Source of the DNA: Harmothoe impar
Taxonomy: Eukaryota > Annelida > Polychaeta > Phyllodocida > Polynoidae
DNA length: 64,000 nucleotides
Assembly (NCBI GenBank): GCA_947462335.1
Contig: OX381717.1
Span: 15,553,166 to 15,617,165 of the forward strand
Direction of reading: 5' to 3'
Both the position numbers and the translations under genes were made by a program. This document shows positions 31,591 through 44,000 of this stretch, piece by piece (position 1 is the stretch's first letter; every line of letters starts with the position of its first letter). Under the pieces are notes generated by a model that did not search any database, was not told where the DNA came from, and saw only the letters and a list, made by a program, of their open reading frames with translations.

Positions 31591-34500
31591 ACCCTATTGG
31601 CATACATTGTTGAATGCATTTGGTAGCAATAGACCTGTAGACTCAGCAAATGCATTGATGCAACTCATGTGATTCGCCGGTATGCCATGGTGCTAAAAGC
31701 AATGTATGAGGAGTTGATGTCGAGAAAAAGATAATTATACTAGTGTCATATTGGGCCATCAATAACTATTATAGTTTACATAATCTGTGAATTGATATGC
31801 ATCACAATAGGTGACGAGTACAATTATCAATTAGGTGTGTAGTTTGGGATTATTTCGTATGTACATACAATGTAGATGTTAATACTACTGCAGTACTACC
31901 CATAGCATGTCAGTACTCTCAGTGTGGGCTCAATATATATATACACAAGCGGTAGTAGAGCGCTACACAGTGGTGAGTGATGGCATTAGCTAGCAAGTCT
32001 GTACATGTATTTTGATAGATCATAATTGTATATATCAATGAATACAGTAGGTTTTAACCCCAATATATATATGTAAAATAATAGTGGTTAAGTTTTCATA
32101 ATATCACACTAGTTGCAAGAAAATAGAAACTGAGAGTATCTTACATTTGCCGACAGTCTGATGTAAGGTACAGCAGTGTAATGATGTTGCATGTTTGGTG
32201 TACCACTAGAGCATCTATACCTCGAGTTTCCTGGAAAACATCTTATTAAATATTTGACTACAATACTGCTCACTCAACTGTGGAGATATAAACTAAGGTA
32301 TGGGCGTTGCCAAGGATCCAGCACCTCCCACTAGGACTGCAGCTGGTCAACTGTATGGCGTTCAATTTGCCTAAATGTTAGCACAAGTATGTGCACAGAA
32401 TTGTTCCAATATGAATGCGCACCTTTTGTATGATGTTCCAATACAACTGTGACCCTGTGCATGTGTTCCAATACTAATCTCTGGAACGATGCAAATAATG
32501 TAAGTTCTTCCATAACAAATTTGAGTATTCCCTCCCGACAGATTTCAAGAATGATGCAAGTTAGAAACGTATGTATTTCCTCGAGTAAAACATAAGCTGT
32601 GTACATGAGATAGATATAGGCGATTCTTGAGAATATTGAATGTTTCTCCTGACATGTTCAATGGTTTTACTTCAGAAAAATGAAGTTGAATGATGACTTG
32701 TATTTCTTGAGTTTCACTCATTCAAAAAACAAGAAAGTACAGAACATTTGTCGGAACAAAATGTGCACAAAATGTTCCAGAAATGTTCTGAAAATCTCAA
32801 GTCATGACACAAGAATGGCCCACTTCCACTTGAGATATTTTTGGAGCGTCCTTACTGGAACCTCACCTGGTCAAAGATGTCACTTGTTACAAATTCGTGA
32901 GACTCAGCCTTCTACTAACCTTTAGGCAAATTGCACCTCTCATAAGCGACCGCAGCTGGCCACCTGCCTTTCTTGGAACTCATTTCATCCTCAGTAATCC
33001 CCGGTGATATTCCATGTCATGTTTGATAATTGACTAAGGGGGCTTCCAAGTATGTACACACCCTGGGGGCGTCATTGTAAATGCATACAAAAGCGAACAT
33101 GAAAAACAGGGGTTGGGGGGGGGGCAGACCCATTTTCCCATACTCTAACATGTATGCATTTTCACATTTTTTCAGACAAGCTAGGAAAATTAAAAACATG
33201 CATTTAGGGATAAAAATGGCTTGAATTCTTCCTTTTTTTAAATTATGGACAAACATATATTCTTAGAACTAGTCATTTGTCTGCCAGGCAAGTTTTATTT
33301 TCTTAAAACTAGTCATTTGTCAGCTAGGTGAATATATTTTATCTTATTTTCTTAAAATGAGAAAATTGATTTTGGCTGTGTGCACTTGCCACCCTCCCAA
33401 AGATGTGCTCCTTTGTCGTTTTCCTTTCCCCCGCCTTCACCTCCCACCTGCCTCCCCCAGTATCAGCAGGCGTTAATTAAGCTGCTGGTGACGTTTACAT
33501 TTTCTTTGTAATATTATTTATGTTCGGCAATTCTAGGTCAACATTTTCATTATTTAAAGATAAATGAATTATTTTCAAGACTTGAATTCTATGGTACATG
33601 TAGTGTTGTTCCTTTGTGTTACACCCTCGTAACACAAATGGTGGAGGCCAGTAGTATTGTGTTGTAAGTTACTAAAGGAATAGTGGAGATGTAATTTGTG
33701 AACTGTTTATTCATAAAACTTGGGGTCGGTCTTCCATGAAATGTAACACATTTAAATAGGATAAAAAATATGGAAAAAATTGGACCATATCACTTTAACT
33801 GCTTACGACTTAATTGTGTATGATCTTGTGACAGTGTTTCAAAGTGTTGCTGAGGAAAAGAAAAAAAGATTTAACAAGTTCATCTCCATATGAAAAGGAA
33901 CACACTTATGTACATTACATCCTACTTGATTATGGTCGCTTCTAATGGAAAATCCAATTAATTTATAGTTCAATGACATTATTTGAGATAATTTACCATT
34001 TTGAAATAATTCAGATAACTTATGATTGTTTAGTGATATAGAGATTACAAATAATGCATAACTTAGGTTTTTGATTCAAGGGTAATCAGTTTTATTTATT
34101 GCAGTGTTTGTCAACTAAACAATCATTTGTGTGCTTTATTGATCAAAAAGAGATCATCTATGGCTCTTTCTGAGCATGTATTTTTGAAATGTAATATTCA
34201 TTACTAATTCACTCAATGAAGTTAGTATTCAAGGCGCATGACAAAACATTATGATACATTGAATAACAGGTGATCTGGCTTAGACTCAATGGTGCATTAT
34301 TAATAAAAATAAACTGTTTATATTATGCTGAATACAAAACATGCTATGTGTGTTCACAAAGTATCTCCCCTTTAATATCAACCTTAGATTTACCTTGATA
34401 TAAACAGTTCTGTTGACACCAGTATATAGATAATGATTCATACAAACAAGTGGATCCCTGATAAGAGCAGTGTTATTTACATAACCAGTGTAAAAATGAG

Positions 34501-34738
34501 ACATTAATCCTTTGTAAATGTATGGTAGGAATAATCCTAAGATTGCATCATTCACAAGCAATTTTATACATCTATATTAATATATCAATAAATATGTACA
34601 ACATTATATGCATAATCTCCTTTCACGGTATTTCAGAAAAAGACATACTGTTTACTCAGCTTCTTGGCCAGGAATTAGTGCACACAGATCCTCACCTAGA
34701 CCCTCACCTGTCCACATGACCAAGATAAGCCGTTCTAC

Positions 34739-34845
34739 TCAGTGGGCACAAATTCAGTTCACCTTTGAATCAATTTTAGATAAATATTGATTCAACATTG
34801 ACAACCATGTATCGATGTTGATTCAATGTTCTGTGCCCACTGGGT
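34739..34845. mobile_element. Palindromic MITE of about 107 bp
   Basis: ctcagtgggcacaaattcag at the left and gttctgtgcccactggg at the right are inverted. Sub-terminal tttgaatcaa / ttgattcaa are also inverted, so nearly the whole unit folds on itself. Confidence 0.55.
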
Positions 34846-36929
34846 ATAAAACCTGGTTGTTTACTCTAGAGGACTGTCAGTGCAGGCCCAACTGACAGTG
34901 AACTTAACCGGTCCTATTGTTCAGACAAGGTTGTAAACTATTGCTTTACTGATTTTTCTGTTCAGAAACATAACTACTGTAGTTCTGTTGCTCAGTCTAT
35001 ACAAAATAAATTCACCATGCAGGACATTCAGTCCTGCAGAAATATCTTTTTAGAGGCCCGGCTTCATTTTTGCAGGCCTGGGCATTGCTGTACAATCTTG
35101 TTATTTAAGGATTAAATTAAAAGTGTTTATACTGATAACCATTAATGAATAGGGTTCCTCTATATGTTACAACGATATTCATCATTTTACATTCAAATAA
35201 CTGAGGAACATTACGGAAAATATTTTAAGTTCTCTGTTTGCACACTGTAGAAGCCTTAATAATGGTCCAATTTACAAGCTGTAAAAATGGCATGTAGGCA
35301 AGGATCTCTAGATTACAGACTGTTTTTTGAGCCGGCAGTACCAGCCTTTCTGCCAGAACAGCAGACCATTTGCTGGCTATAGCTGTGTCCGGCAGGATTT
35401 TGTATAGACTGCTGCTGTGATTTAAACCTATTTCTGATTTTTCTTCTAAATGTCCAAAATTCAAAACCCTACCTAGTGTATAGTTTATCAAATTCTCTAC
35501 AAGATGCTATTATTTACATTGCAAGGGGATATCTGGTTACTGAGGGATCACACAAAATGTCTTTTATTTGACCAGGGTTTTAGAAAGATTTCGCTCATAT
35601 AGAATGGTAGCTACATTTCTCCTTTAGTTGAATCCAGAAGATTTAGGGTCCTCTTACGGGAGCAACTGAGGAACATTGAGTTTAATGGTGCTACATTTAT
35701 GCACACTGAGTAGGACCTGGCAAGTGCCATCATTGGTGGTAGCTACCCCTGTACGTCCCGGTGCATACTTTTGTCACCCGGTCTGACCCCCCTCCCCACC
35801 GAATCCTCCGACCCCCACACCAGTGTAAAGATCCCCCCCCCCCAAATCCCCCTCACTATAGACATGTATACCAGCCCTACCCCTTCACGGCCACTGATTC
35901 AAAAATCTCAAATGATTGTGTTTTAGAATTTTATAAGCAATATGATATGTAAAGTATTGCCCTCACATTAGAAAATCTCAGATGGCCTAATTTCACTCAA
36001 TGTCGACCGAAATTAACCTAGAGTCGACCAGTCTTAACTCAATCAAAATAATATGAAGCCATCTGAATCTATATCCAGACCAACTAGAATTACTTTAAGA
36101 AATGATAGATGAGTTATGTTTATTCATTTTTTCCCCATTAATCTTGGTTTTTCTTGATCTGTGCACAATGTGAAAAGTAGGTTTTCTATGTAGGAATCCT
36201 TAGGGAATCACCATTACTTTGGGGGACAGTCTAACACACTGTAGACAGAGGTCGTCTTATGGTGAAATCATGGTCTTTTATGGTGAAATTTCTTGGTTTG
36301 GATGAATAACTTCAAAAATAGATTTTCAACAATTTTCTGGTAAAAATGCATTTGATTCATCTCTATGAGATATGCATCCATTCATATAAAATCATAAAGA
36401 AGTAAATTGCTGAAAGCAAAACGATACAAAAAGGCACTAAATTCAGACAATTATGGAGAATTCCCGATTCCTGTTTAGCCTAGGGACTTGATAATATGAT
36501 GCAGTAGGTGGTCGACACATGGTAGTAGGTCGGAAATAGGTGAGCTTACCCTATCAGGCTCTTTCCTTCCTATCTAATCTGTGTTTTAATCCATTGAGGG
36601 AGAATGTCAGAGAATAGCCCTATGCATTCTTTCAGAAGGCATTGCGCTTTGCTAGGGTACTCTGGGACATGGATTGTGTCTGTATCAGTATAATAATTAT
36701 CACCTAATTTTTAGTTTAAAGGTGAACTCCCTTTGAGCATTTAAAAAAGAACATACCTGCCACATATGCAGAATTTGAATAATAAATTCTAATTTGTTCA
36801 CCTTATAATGTGTTATGAAGAATTCTCTTCCAGTTTCAAAAATTTAAGAATAAATTGGCTTAAGAATAAATTGGATCTTTTGAGTTTGAATTTCAACTTT
36901 CATGATAAAAATAGACTCTGAAATATTTT

Positions 36930-37676
36930 AGCATCAGCCAGCTGTTGCTGGCTTTGCTGCCAAACACACTCATATACTAAAGTCAACCACTTTATTGAAA
37001 GTCAAGCTTTACATTGCCTACATCCAGACCCTACACTCGCCCAAAATAGCATGAGAGTCTGGCAATGCTGGAACCTCTACCAACGGTTTTGCAAAGCTTG
37101 ATTCTTGGAGGACGAAAAACAAAAGGATCGAGCTTGTTAAAGTCAGTGCATTGGAAAATGGTCCAATATATCCTCAAGACATTTTGGTTTAGTCTAGGGA
37201 TGAATCCACTGAGGTCAATCTGTCGGATCAGAAGAGATTTGTCCATAGGTTTAACATTGTGAAGGTGCATCCGAGCCGACGGATTTACCTCAGTGGATTT
37301 ACCCTTTCTCCAAATGAAGAGTTTGGATGCAAAACGACATAAGCGCCATTCTAAGAATAGAGACAAAAATCTGACAAAAATAAAGATTAGAGAGAGTAAA
37401 AAATAATCTTCAAACTATTTTTCCAAAATTTACAATTTTTCATATCATTAGGACATAATCGGTATACACTCTGTTACCAAAATATAATAATTGACCCCAG
37501 GATGTCTTTACAAAAAGGACTATATGCTTCCATTCTGGGATGGAGTTATGTCGTTTTGCATCCAAACTCTTCAAATGGAGGTTCAGCATAGCCTGACTCT
37601 CACTGTTTAGTCTACCACAATTTGACTTAAGTATGTGAGTGCTTTTGGCTACAAAGTTAGCCTCAGGCTGATGCTC
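36930..37676. mobile_element. Large foldback element of about 750 bp beside gene B stop
   Basis: gcatcagccagctgttgctg at the left pairs with an inverse copy ending aggctgatgct. Internal inverted blocks include gagtttggatgcaaaacgac / gtcgttttgcatccaaactc. Open frames on the minus strand here are by-products. It ends about 90 bp from the gene B stop codon, so it probably overlaps the 3' UTR or its flank. Confidence 0.6.
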
Positions 37677-37767
37677 ATATTTTTCTGCCTGTAGTAACAT
37701 TAAAAGGTTAATTAACTGTAGCAAATCTTGTCTGATCCGACAGATTCATGTCAGTGGAGTTACTGCT

Positions 37768-38048
37768 TCAGTCATACACATTGATGGTGCAGACCCTACT
37801 ATCAGATGTATTCATGTTACGTGGGTGTTTCACATAGATATACACCCAGCACTTCACATCACAGAAACAGGCATACCGGACTCTGGTCAAACCATCCTGT
37901 TCCATCTTCCCGATGATCTCACAGTATTCACCTACGTATATATTCTGACTGCTCTGGTGGACTTGCTGTTTGCTCATGGAGAAACCGACGTGGAGGCCTG
38001 TGGTGTAGGTGACATTGACATAGAAGTGTGGTCTGCAGTGGTAGTAGC
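37768..38048 (-). CDS. Gene B exon 9: terminal exon with stop
   Basis: 281 bp ending TGA at 37768-37770. The last 50 residues are almost identical to gene A (KMEQDGLTRVRYACFCDVK, CTINVYD), the best conserved part of the pair. Two codons are missing after VHQSSQ relative to gene A. Confidence 0.88.
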
Positions 38049-41000
38049 CTGGAAGTATACAACATTGGTAAATCATCATGCTTGTGTCAAGCAGCACATG
38101 GGAAGCTAAGATCCATACCTTACTCAATACCACTTTTCTTTTGTTTTCAATGCTACATTTAGGTTAATGCAATAACAGTAAATATTATTATATAGTATAT
38201 TGAGATGTTTTGCAACCAGGATATGACTTGAGTCAGATAATTCTTAAATAATTTGTCAGTGGTCCCTTTCACAGTGCTCATGGTGACATGATAAACTATT
38301 TAACCAAGTCATTACCTACCAACAGCAGGGCTGATGCCTGTCTTAGCGGTTGGGTCCCATGGTATCTCTACAGAAAATGGCTTGAAACCCAACATTTGGT
38401 GTAGCTGGATGCAGGTGCTATCGTCATCATCATACAGGTCACTCTGGTTCAAACCATTATTCACAGGCCAACTGGGCAGACTGACATCTTAAATTGAAAC
38501 ATTAAATTTTATAACAAACAAAATACTTATTTAAATTGAATTTACTGAGGGGTAGGATAATGACATTGATTGACACGCTTTTCAATTGTTTTGTTCAAAT
38601 AAAATAAGATATTGCTTATGTGTGTGTCTTCATTGCTCTAACTGCTTGACAGTCATTTACTAGCTGCTATAGTTGTTATATAAATTTTGAGTGATTACAA
38701 ACCTTCATAAATCATAGCTCCTTATCTATATAATAATAATAAAGAAGATATACATGGACGTTAACAATATGTTGACTGCTGCCTTAATTGCTGTAATATC
38801 TGTAAATGCCTTTTCATTTGTCATTACATGGACACTGACTCTCTCAAAACATGAACACATCCTTAAAGCTTACTACCAAGATGAACACTCCTATCTCGCT
38901 ATTCATTGTTGTTACACCTGTTTGAGTATACACATAAAAGTTTCTTGTCCCAGTTCGCAATGACTTCATTGGAAGATCATGTCAATTGATATGAAATGTT
39001 GTCAATAAACATATTAAAAAATATTAAATTATCATAAAGTATGTGCATGCCAAACTTACCGCTGATATCTGCATAGATCTCAACCTCACACAAGAAGAGT
39101 ATACCACCAAGGACCACAGCCACATGGTTACCCTCGATGGGGCTTCCACATGTGAAGTACTTGCGTCTGGGGGTCTGAGCTGTGCAGTGGTGAGCGCAGA
39201 CCTCATAGTTAGACTCTACAAAGGACGTAGCTGGAGTCGCAAGGTTTCCCACATAGATCTTGAAGTTGTTTAGATACTTGGCTGTTGATAACAGGAAGAA
39301 ACATTTTTGACCTTGTTTAGTGTGAGTTGAGTTTTAAATATTTTTATTGGCATCAAACAGTCATATTACATGCGTTTTTCATGTTCAATTACAATATATA
39401 CAATTCATACATGCAATAGGTGTAATTTCACAAACGTCAAATCATGTTCTATGAGAGTCGAATCGGGCGTTCCATGAAGGAGGAGTACAAAAATCGAGAA
39501 GCGAGTATCACATTCTGTTCAACAGATCTAAGTACCATCTGAGTTACCACAGACAGGATTACTGCAAATGAGAACAAATTATTACATGTGCTATGTCCGT
39601 CCATCTCTTTCAATGTACAATAAACTGAGATATGATCTATAATCACACGAGAATTTAATCCTTACTAGTCTTATACATATTCAAAAATAAGCATAAGTAT
39701 AGGTATGTACATTCTCATGATTTACAATGTTGCATTAGTATTGACTAGGAGGAATACAAGGATGGAAGGCACTAACAGGGTAATTGCGGTTCACGGGTTT
39801 AAATCTACCTTGAATCAGCCATCTATGATTTATAATTGTTGCATCAAAAAGATAAAATCACAAAACGTCTGGTTGTTCATAGGTGAACAACCAGAGGGCG
39901 ACTTTAGGCTATCTGCAAACATATTTCTCAAATTGGTAGCTCATTGAACTGGAGAATTTAAAAAAACTACATCTATCTAGTTGTGTCATTAATAGCACAC
40001 CCTCTTATATAAAAAAAAACATACCATACTTGTCCATGCTTCTCATTAAAAAGTTGTTTTGAAAATTAAAAAGTTCCAAGTACCTGACGTTTCTAAAAAG
40101 TTACTTCGCTTATTAAGTCACAGTTACGAGCTTGAGCATATTCCAAAATTTACTAAATATAGAAATTAATTATCAATATATCTCAGTTATTACTATAGGT
40201 ATTACAAAGAATGGCTGCATTTTAAGCTTTCAATTGGTTTTTGAATAAGAGTGGCAATGCCTAGTATGCCCTTGTACCATAACTATGCGAGAAGAATTGA
40301 AAGGGTGCAGGCTGGTAAAGGTCAAGGTGAAGTCTTGATAAAAAAAATTAAATTGAATTAGTTCACGAAAATATATCTAATATTAGATAGGTGTACGTTC
40401 ATTGTTTAGTACGATAATTATACTTACCATTATTGCCGTTGTTGATGTTGGTTATTGCAACCCCTGTTATAAGAGCTGTCTTACCGAGGTTGACCATCCA
40501 CCAGGCAGGGTAACGAACGTGTGTTTTTGAACATTGGCCGTGGTTAAAGTACATATGATCATTCCCATTTAGTGCCCTGGCACTACCAGCACTGTAATAA
40601 AGGACAGTTTATAAAGGCCTGTTAAATTGTCAACACTGGTCTATTTAAACATCCAAATTCTTTAACAATGGGATATAGAAAAATGCCTATGTATCACAGA
40701 ATAGACCTGTGGAACAAGCTTGATACCTTGTGACCTTTAACAACTGACAAAGAACTGTTCAAGTCAAAAATGAAGCCAATAGATAGAGCGCTTTTCATGG
40801 CAGCTCAACTATTTATCATAGGCAAACAACCAGAAGGAAACAACTGTATCTATCTGAATGTATCATTAATAGTTTAGCCCATAATATTGTAGCTGTTGGC
40901 TATTCAAGATAGTTGTCAGCTAGGAAAAAACTCCAGATTTCAAAATAGGTTGTTAGAAATTACTCTTTATTCATTTGACATATGGCTAGTAATCATACAG

Positions 41001-44000
41001 ACAGATGGTGATATTCAAAGATGCCTTTCAACAACATGTGATGTATGAACATAATGGAGTGATACGCTCACGGTATTATTGACAATTGCTCTACATCCAA
41101 GGCTCTCTCCTATCTTGGTGAACTCCCTGTGAGCCAGAATCCACAAAGGGAGTCAGATTCGGAGTTGAGTACCTATGCGTCTATCTCCGGTACTCCCCGA
41201 AGGGCGGAATAGAGATGGACGCAGGGTCACCGGGGTAGGAGCAGCAGCAGGACAAGTCCACAAAGTACAACAGAGTTTTAGGAATCTCTGTTGTGGAACA
41301 ACCAGGCTGGCAGGAGTGCACAGCAAGACTGAGTCCCCGAGTAGAAGAACCCAGAGGTTTATATACCGGGCATTATATAATTCCACTTCATAACTCGTAA
41401 ACACTTGAGTCCCCGAGGAATTCGGGGTAACCTGAAACCGGTTTCCCCCGCCCCCACGCGGTGCCCGACTAATTTTGGGTCACACGTGGCGGTTCCGGCT
41501 CGGTGCATACCGCCAGGTCGCACTCCACAAATCCTCAGATGCCGGATTATGTAATCACATACCGGGGTCTGGATAGGAGTGTGGCCCGGATACGCCACAA
41601 CAAGAACGGCTAGACAAACCAATCCAATTCTATAGAAATAGTACAGCGTCCCACTACACTATGAAAGAAGAAATAAACTTGTCCTTGTTTTACATTAAAA
41701 AATGTTTTTGAAAAAGAAAAAAATCACCAGCACCTGATGTTACAATGCAATACCTTGGTTCTGTCCTCTTTCTTTTTCTTTTTTTTTACAATTTCAATGA
41801 TTTTCTTTACCTTTTACCATACATGATCTTCAACCTACCTACTTGATGTGCTAACTTGTCTAGAGTATGCTCCGGGTGCACGTCCCAGGTTCATGAGTCC
41901 TGTAGGTCCTTGTAACTCAGGCCTTATACACGTCCACTTCTCTGGCTGAAACACTGTGTTGAAAAATTTATTTTCATTTCATGATTCACAGTCAAGGTCA
42001 TATGGTTCTATGTATACATAGACCTTAATGTGGATTTGAACAATTAAAGCTAACAATATTTTCTAAAAATTGAAATTTGTGTGTTCCAAAAGAAATTGAG
42101 CAATTGTATGTGTGCAGTACTACATTTAGAGAGTGATTGAATATTATTCTCCAAGAATTACCCTGTTCTGTGTAGACTTCCACTTCACAAATACGAAGAT
42201 CAGATACTTGCTGTCTGAAGATGACGACATACCGCCCCACAAGAGTCCTCTCGCATTGGACATACATGTCCTCATACGGTACCATGCTGATCGGACGAGA
42301 GATGCATGGCTCATAACCTGATGTCAAAGGGTTAAATGTAGCAGCATCAAACGTGTCTCCAACCAGGATCTGGTACTGAGTTGTGGCTGAAACAATTAAC
42401 ATATCATATACATTAGTGTAGCTAGTCTTTACTGATATTTCAGTTTGGATTCCTAATAGGTGTCTTTTTGTTATAATTAGGACAATGTGTGTGAGTCAAA
42501 AACATTACTAATTACTTGTGTACCAACAGCCATGTGACAAATTCTAGATTCAAGTTACACTTGTTTGTATTTAGCTCATTTAAACAACGAAATTTATTGG
42601 CAGCAGTAAAATCTCCTCAGGCTGTTTTATTACTTCTTTATTTCACACCTTATCAATTACCAAAGGTTGTATTAGCAGTCAATATAAGCATACAAATACA
42701 TCCATGTCTATAAACCTCTTAGTCATTATAATAAAAACCAAATGAAAGCGGTTGATGTGATATTAGTAATTTTTCCTGAAAATATTGTATATTAGTCTCT
42801 TAAAATGCCAAAAAAATCAAATCAAAAACTTCCTGGAAAATACTGACTTGTGTCAATCGTAAGATATAGCGCGCGAAATTATGCAACTAGACCACACTGA
42901 TGGGATGGTGTTAGAACTCAATAAACAAAAAATGTTATACAGTGTTATGTAACATTTCTCTATGGCTCTTTAGTGTGGCAAAATGTTCTATAACATTAAA
43001 ACATAATTTTGACGTAAAATACTATGTTTTTGTTAGCTGAGTTGTGTCTTCAAAAATGTTTTTCCTCTCCATGGTCAAGGCTTGATGCATTTATAAATGT
43101 TAGGTGCTAGATACCATGGCAGGAGGTCGGACAAGAGGCTTGGAAGGGTGAGAAATTTCTCAAAAATGAATATTTAGTGGTTTCCCTGCTGCCAAGTGTC
43201 TTTGAAAAAAAATATTAAAAAATCAACAAGTAAATGCCCCATCACTGGGTCAGGACACTCCTGGACCTTAGGGATTGGTCATTTTTTAACAACAGGGGGG
43301 TTGGTGGATTTGGAGGGGGCAAAAAAATGTAGACCCCTTAAAGGGAGGGGACTAAAAAAATGTGGACTCCTCTTGAGGCGGGGGATTAAAAAAATTACAG
43401 CCTTTTTTAGTGAAAAAGCCTGCATGTTACTATAGCTCAAAGTGGTCGGCCGCGCCCAATTTCAACTCAGCTGAGGGGGGGGACCAAAAGAAATTCAACC
43501 CCCTCACGCGGAAATCCACCAACCCCCCCCCCACTGTTGTTTAATAAATAACCACTCCCTTAGTATTTAAAAAAAACAGCAGTACACCTACCTCCAGTGA
43601 CGGCAGTAAACACCACGGTACTGACCGGTAGAGTCTCTCCCAAATCCAGCACCAGCCAAGGGTTTTCTAGAGCCGCATGGCTGAGGCAATTTTCTGAAAT
43701 ACAACATGTATCAACTCTTATCTAAAATGTTTTGGTCATTCTTAACCCAATTATGCCTAATGAGGGAAAAAGTGATATTTTTAGGACAACATTATTTCAT
43801 GTGTTTAAATGATATTTTTCATCATTTTGAGCAAGATTTGTTCTTGGCCTCTGATTTATAAAAGGATGGTAGGTACATATGACATCAAAATTAAGGGGGA
43901 AGTTCATCAAGTGACATTGATATGGATGCACATTAGATAATAAATTCTTCACTAAACTGTCCAGTGTCATGCTCGATTGTGAATATATGTTTTCAATGGT

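Larger units (their letters stand above)
31591..37767. other. Spacer between the paralogs, no gene seen
   Basis: The region between the start of gene A and the stop of gene B. I found no exon with good splice signals. It holds a copy of the repeat seen at 3738 (about 34060-34240), a palindromic MITE (34739-34845) and a large foldback element (36930-37676). The part just above 31108 should contain the gene A promoter; no TATA box could be assigned with confidence. Confidence 0.5.

Noticed and set aside
37031..37724. Two minus-strand open frames of about 100 codons downstream of gene B
   Set aside because: They lie in the arms of the 36930-37676 foldback element, lack recognisable motifs and have no splice context.
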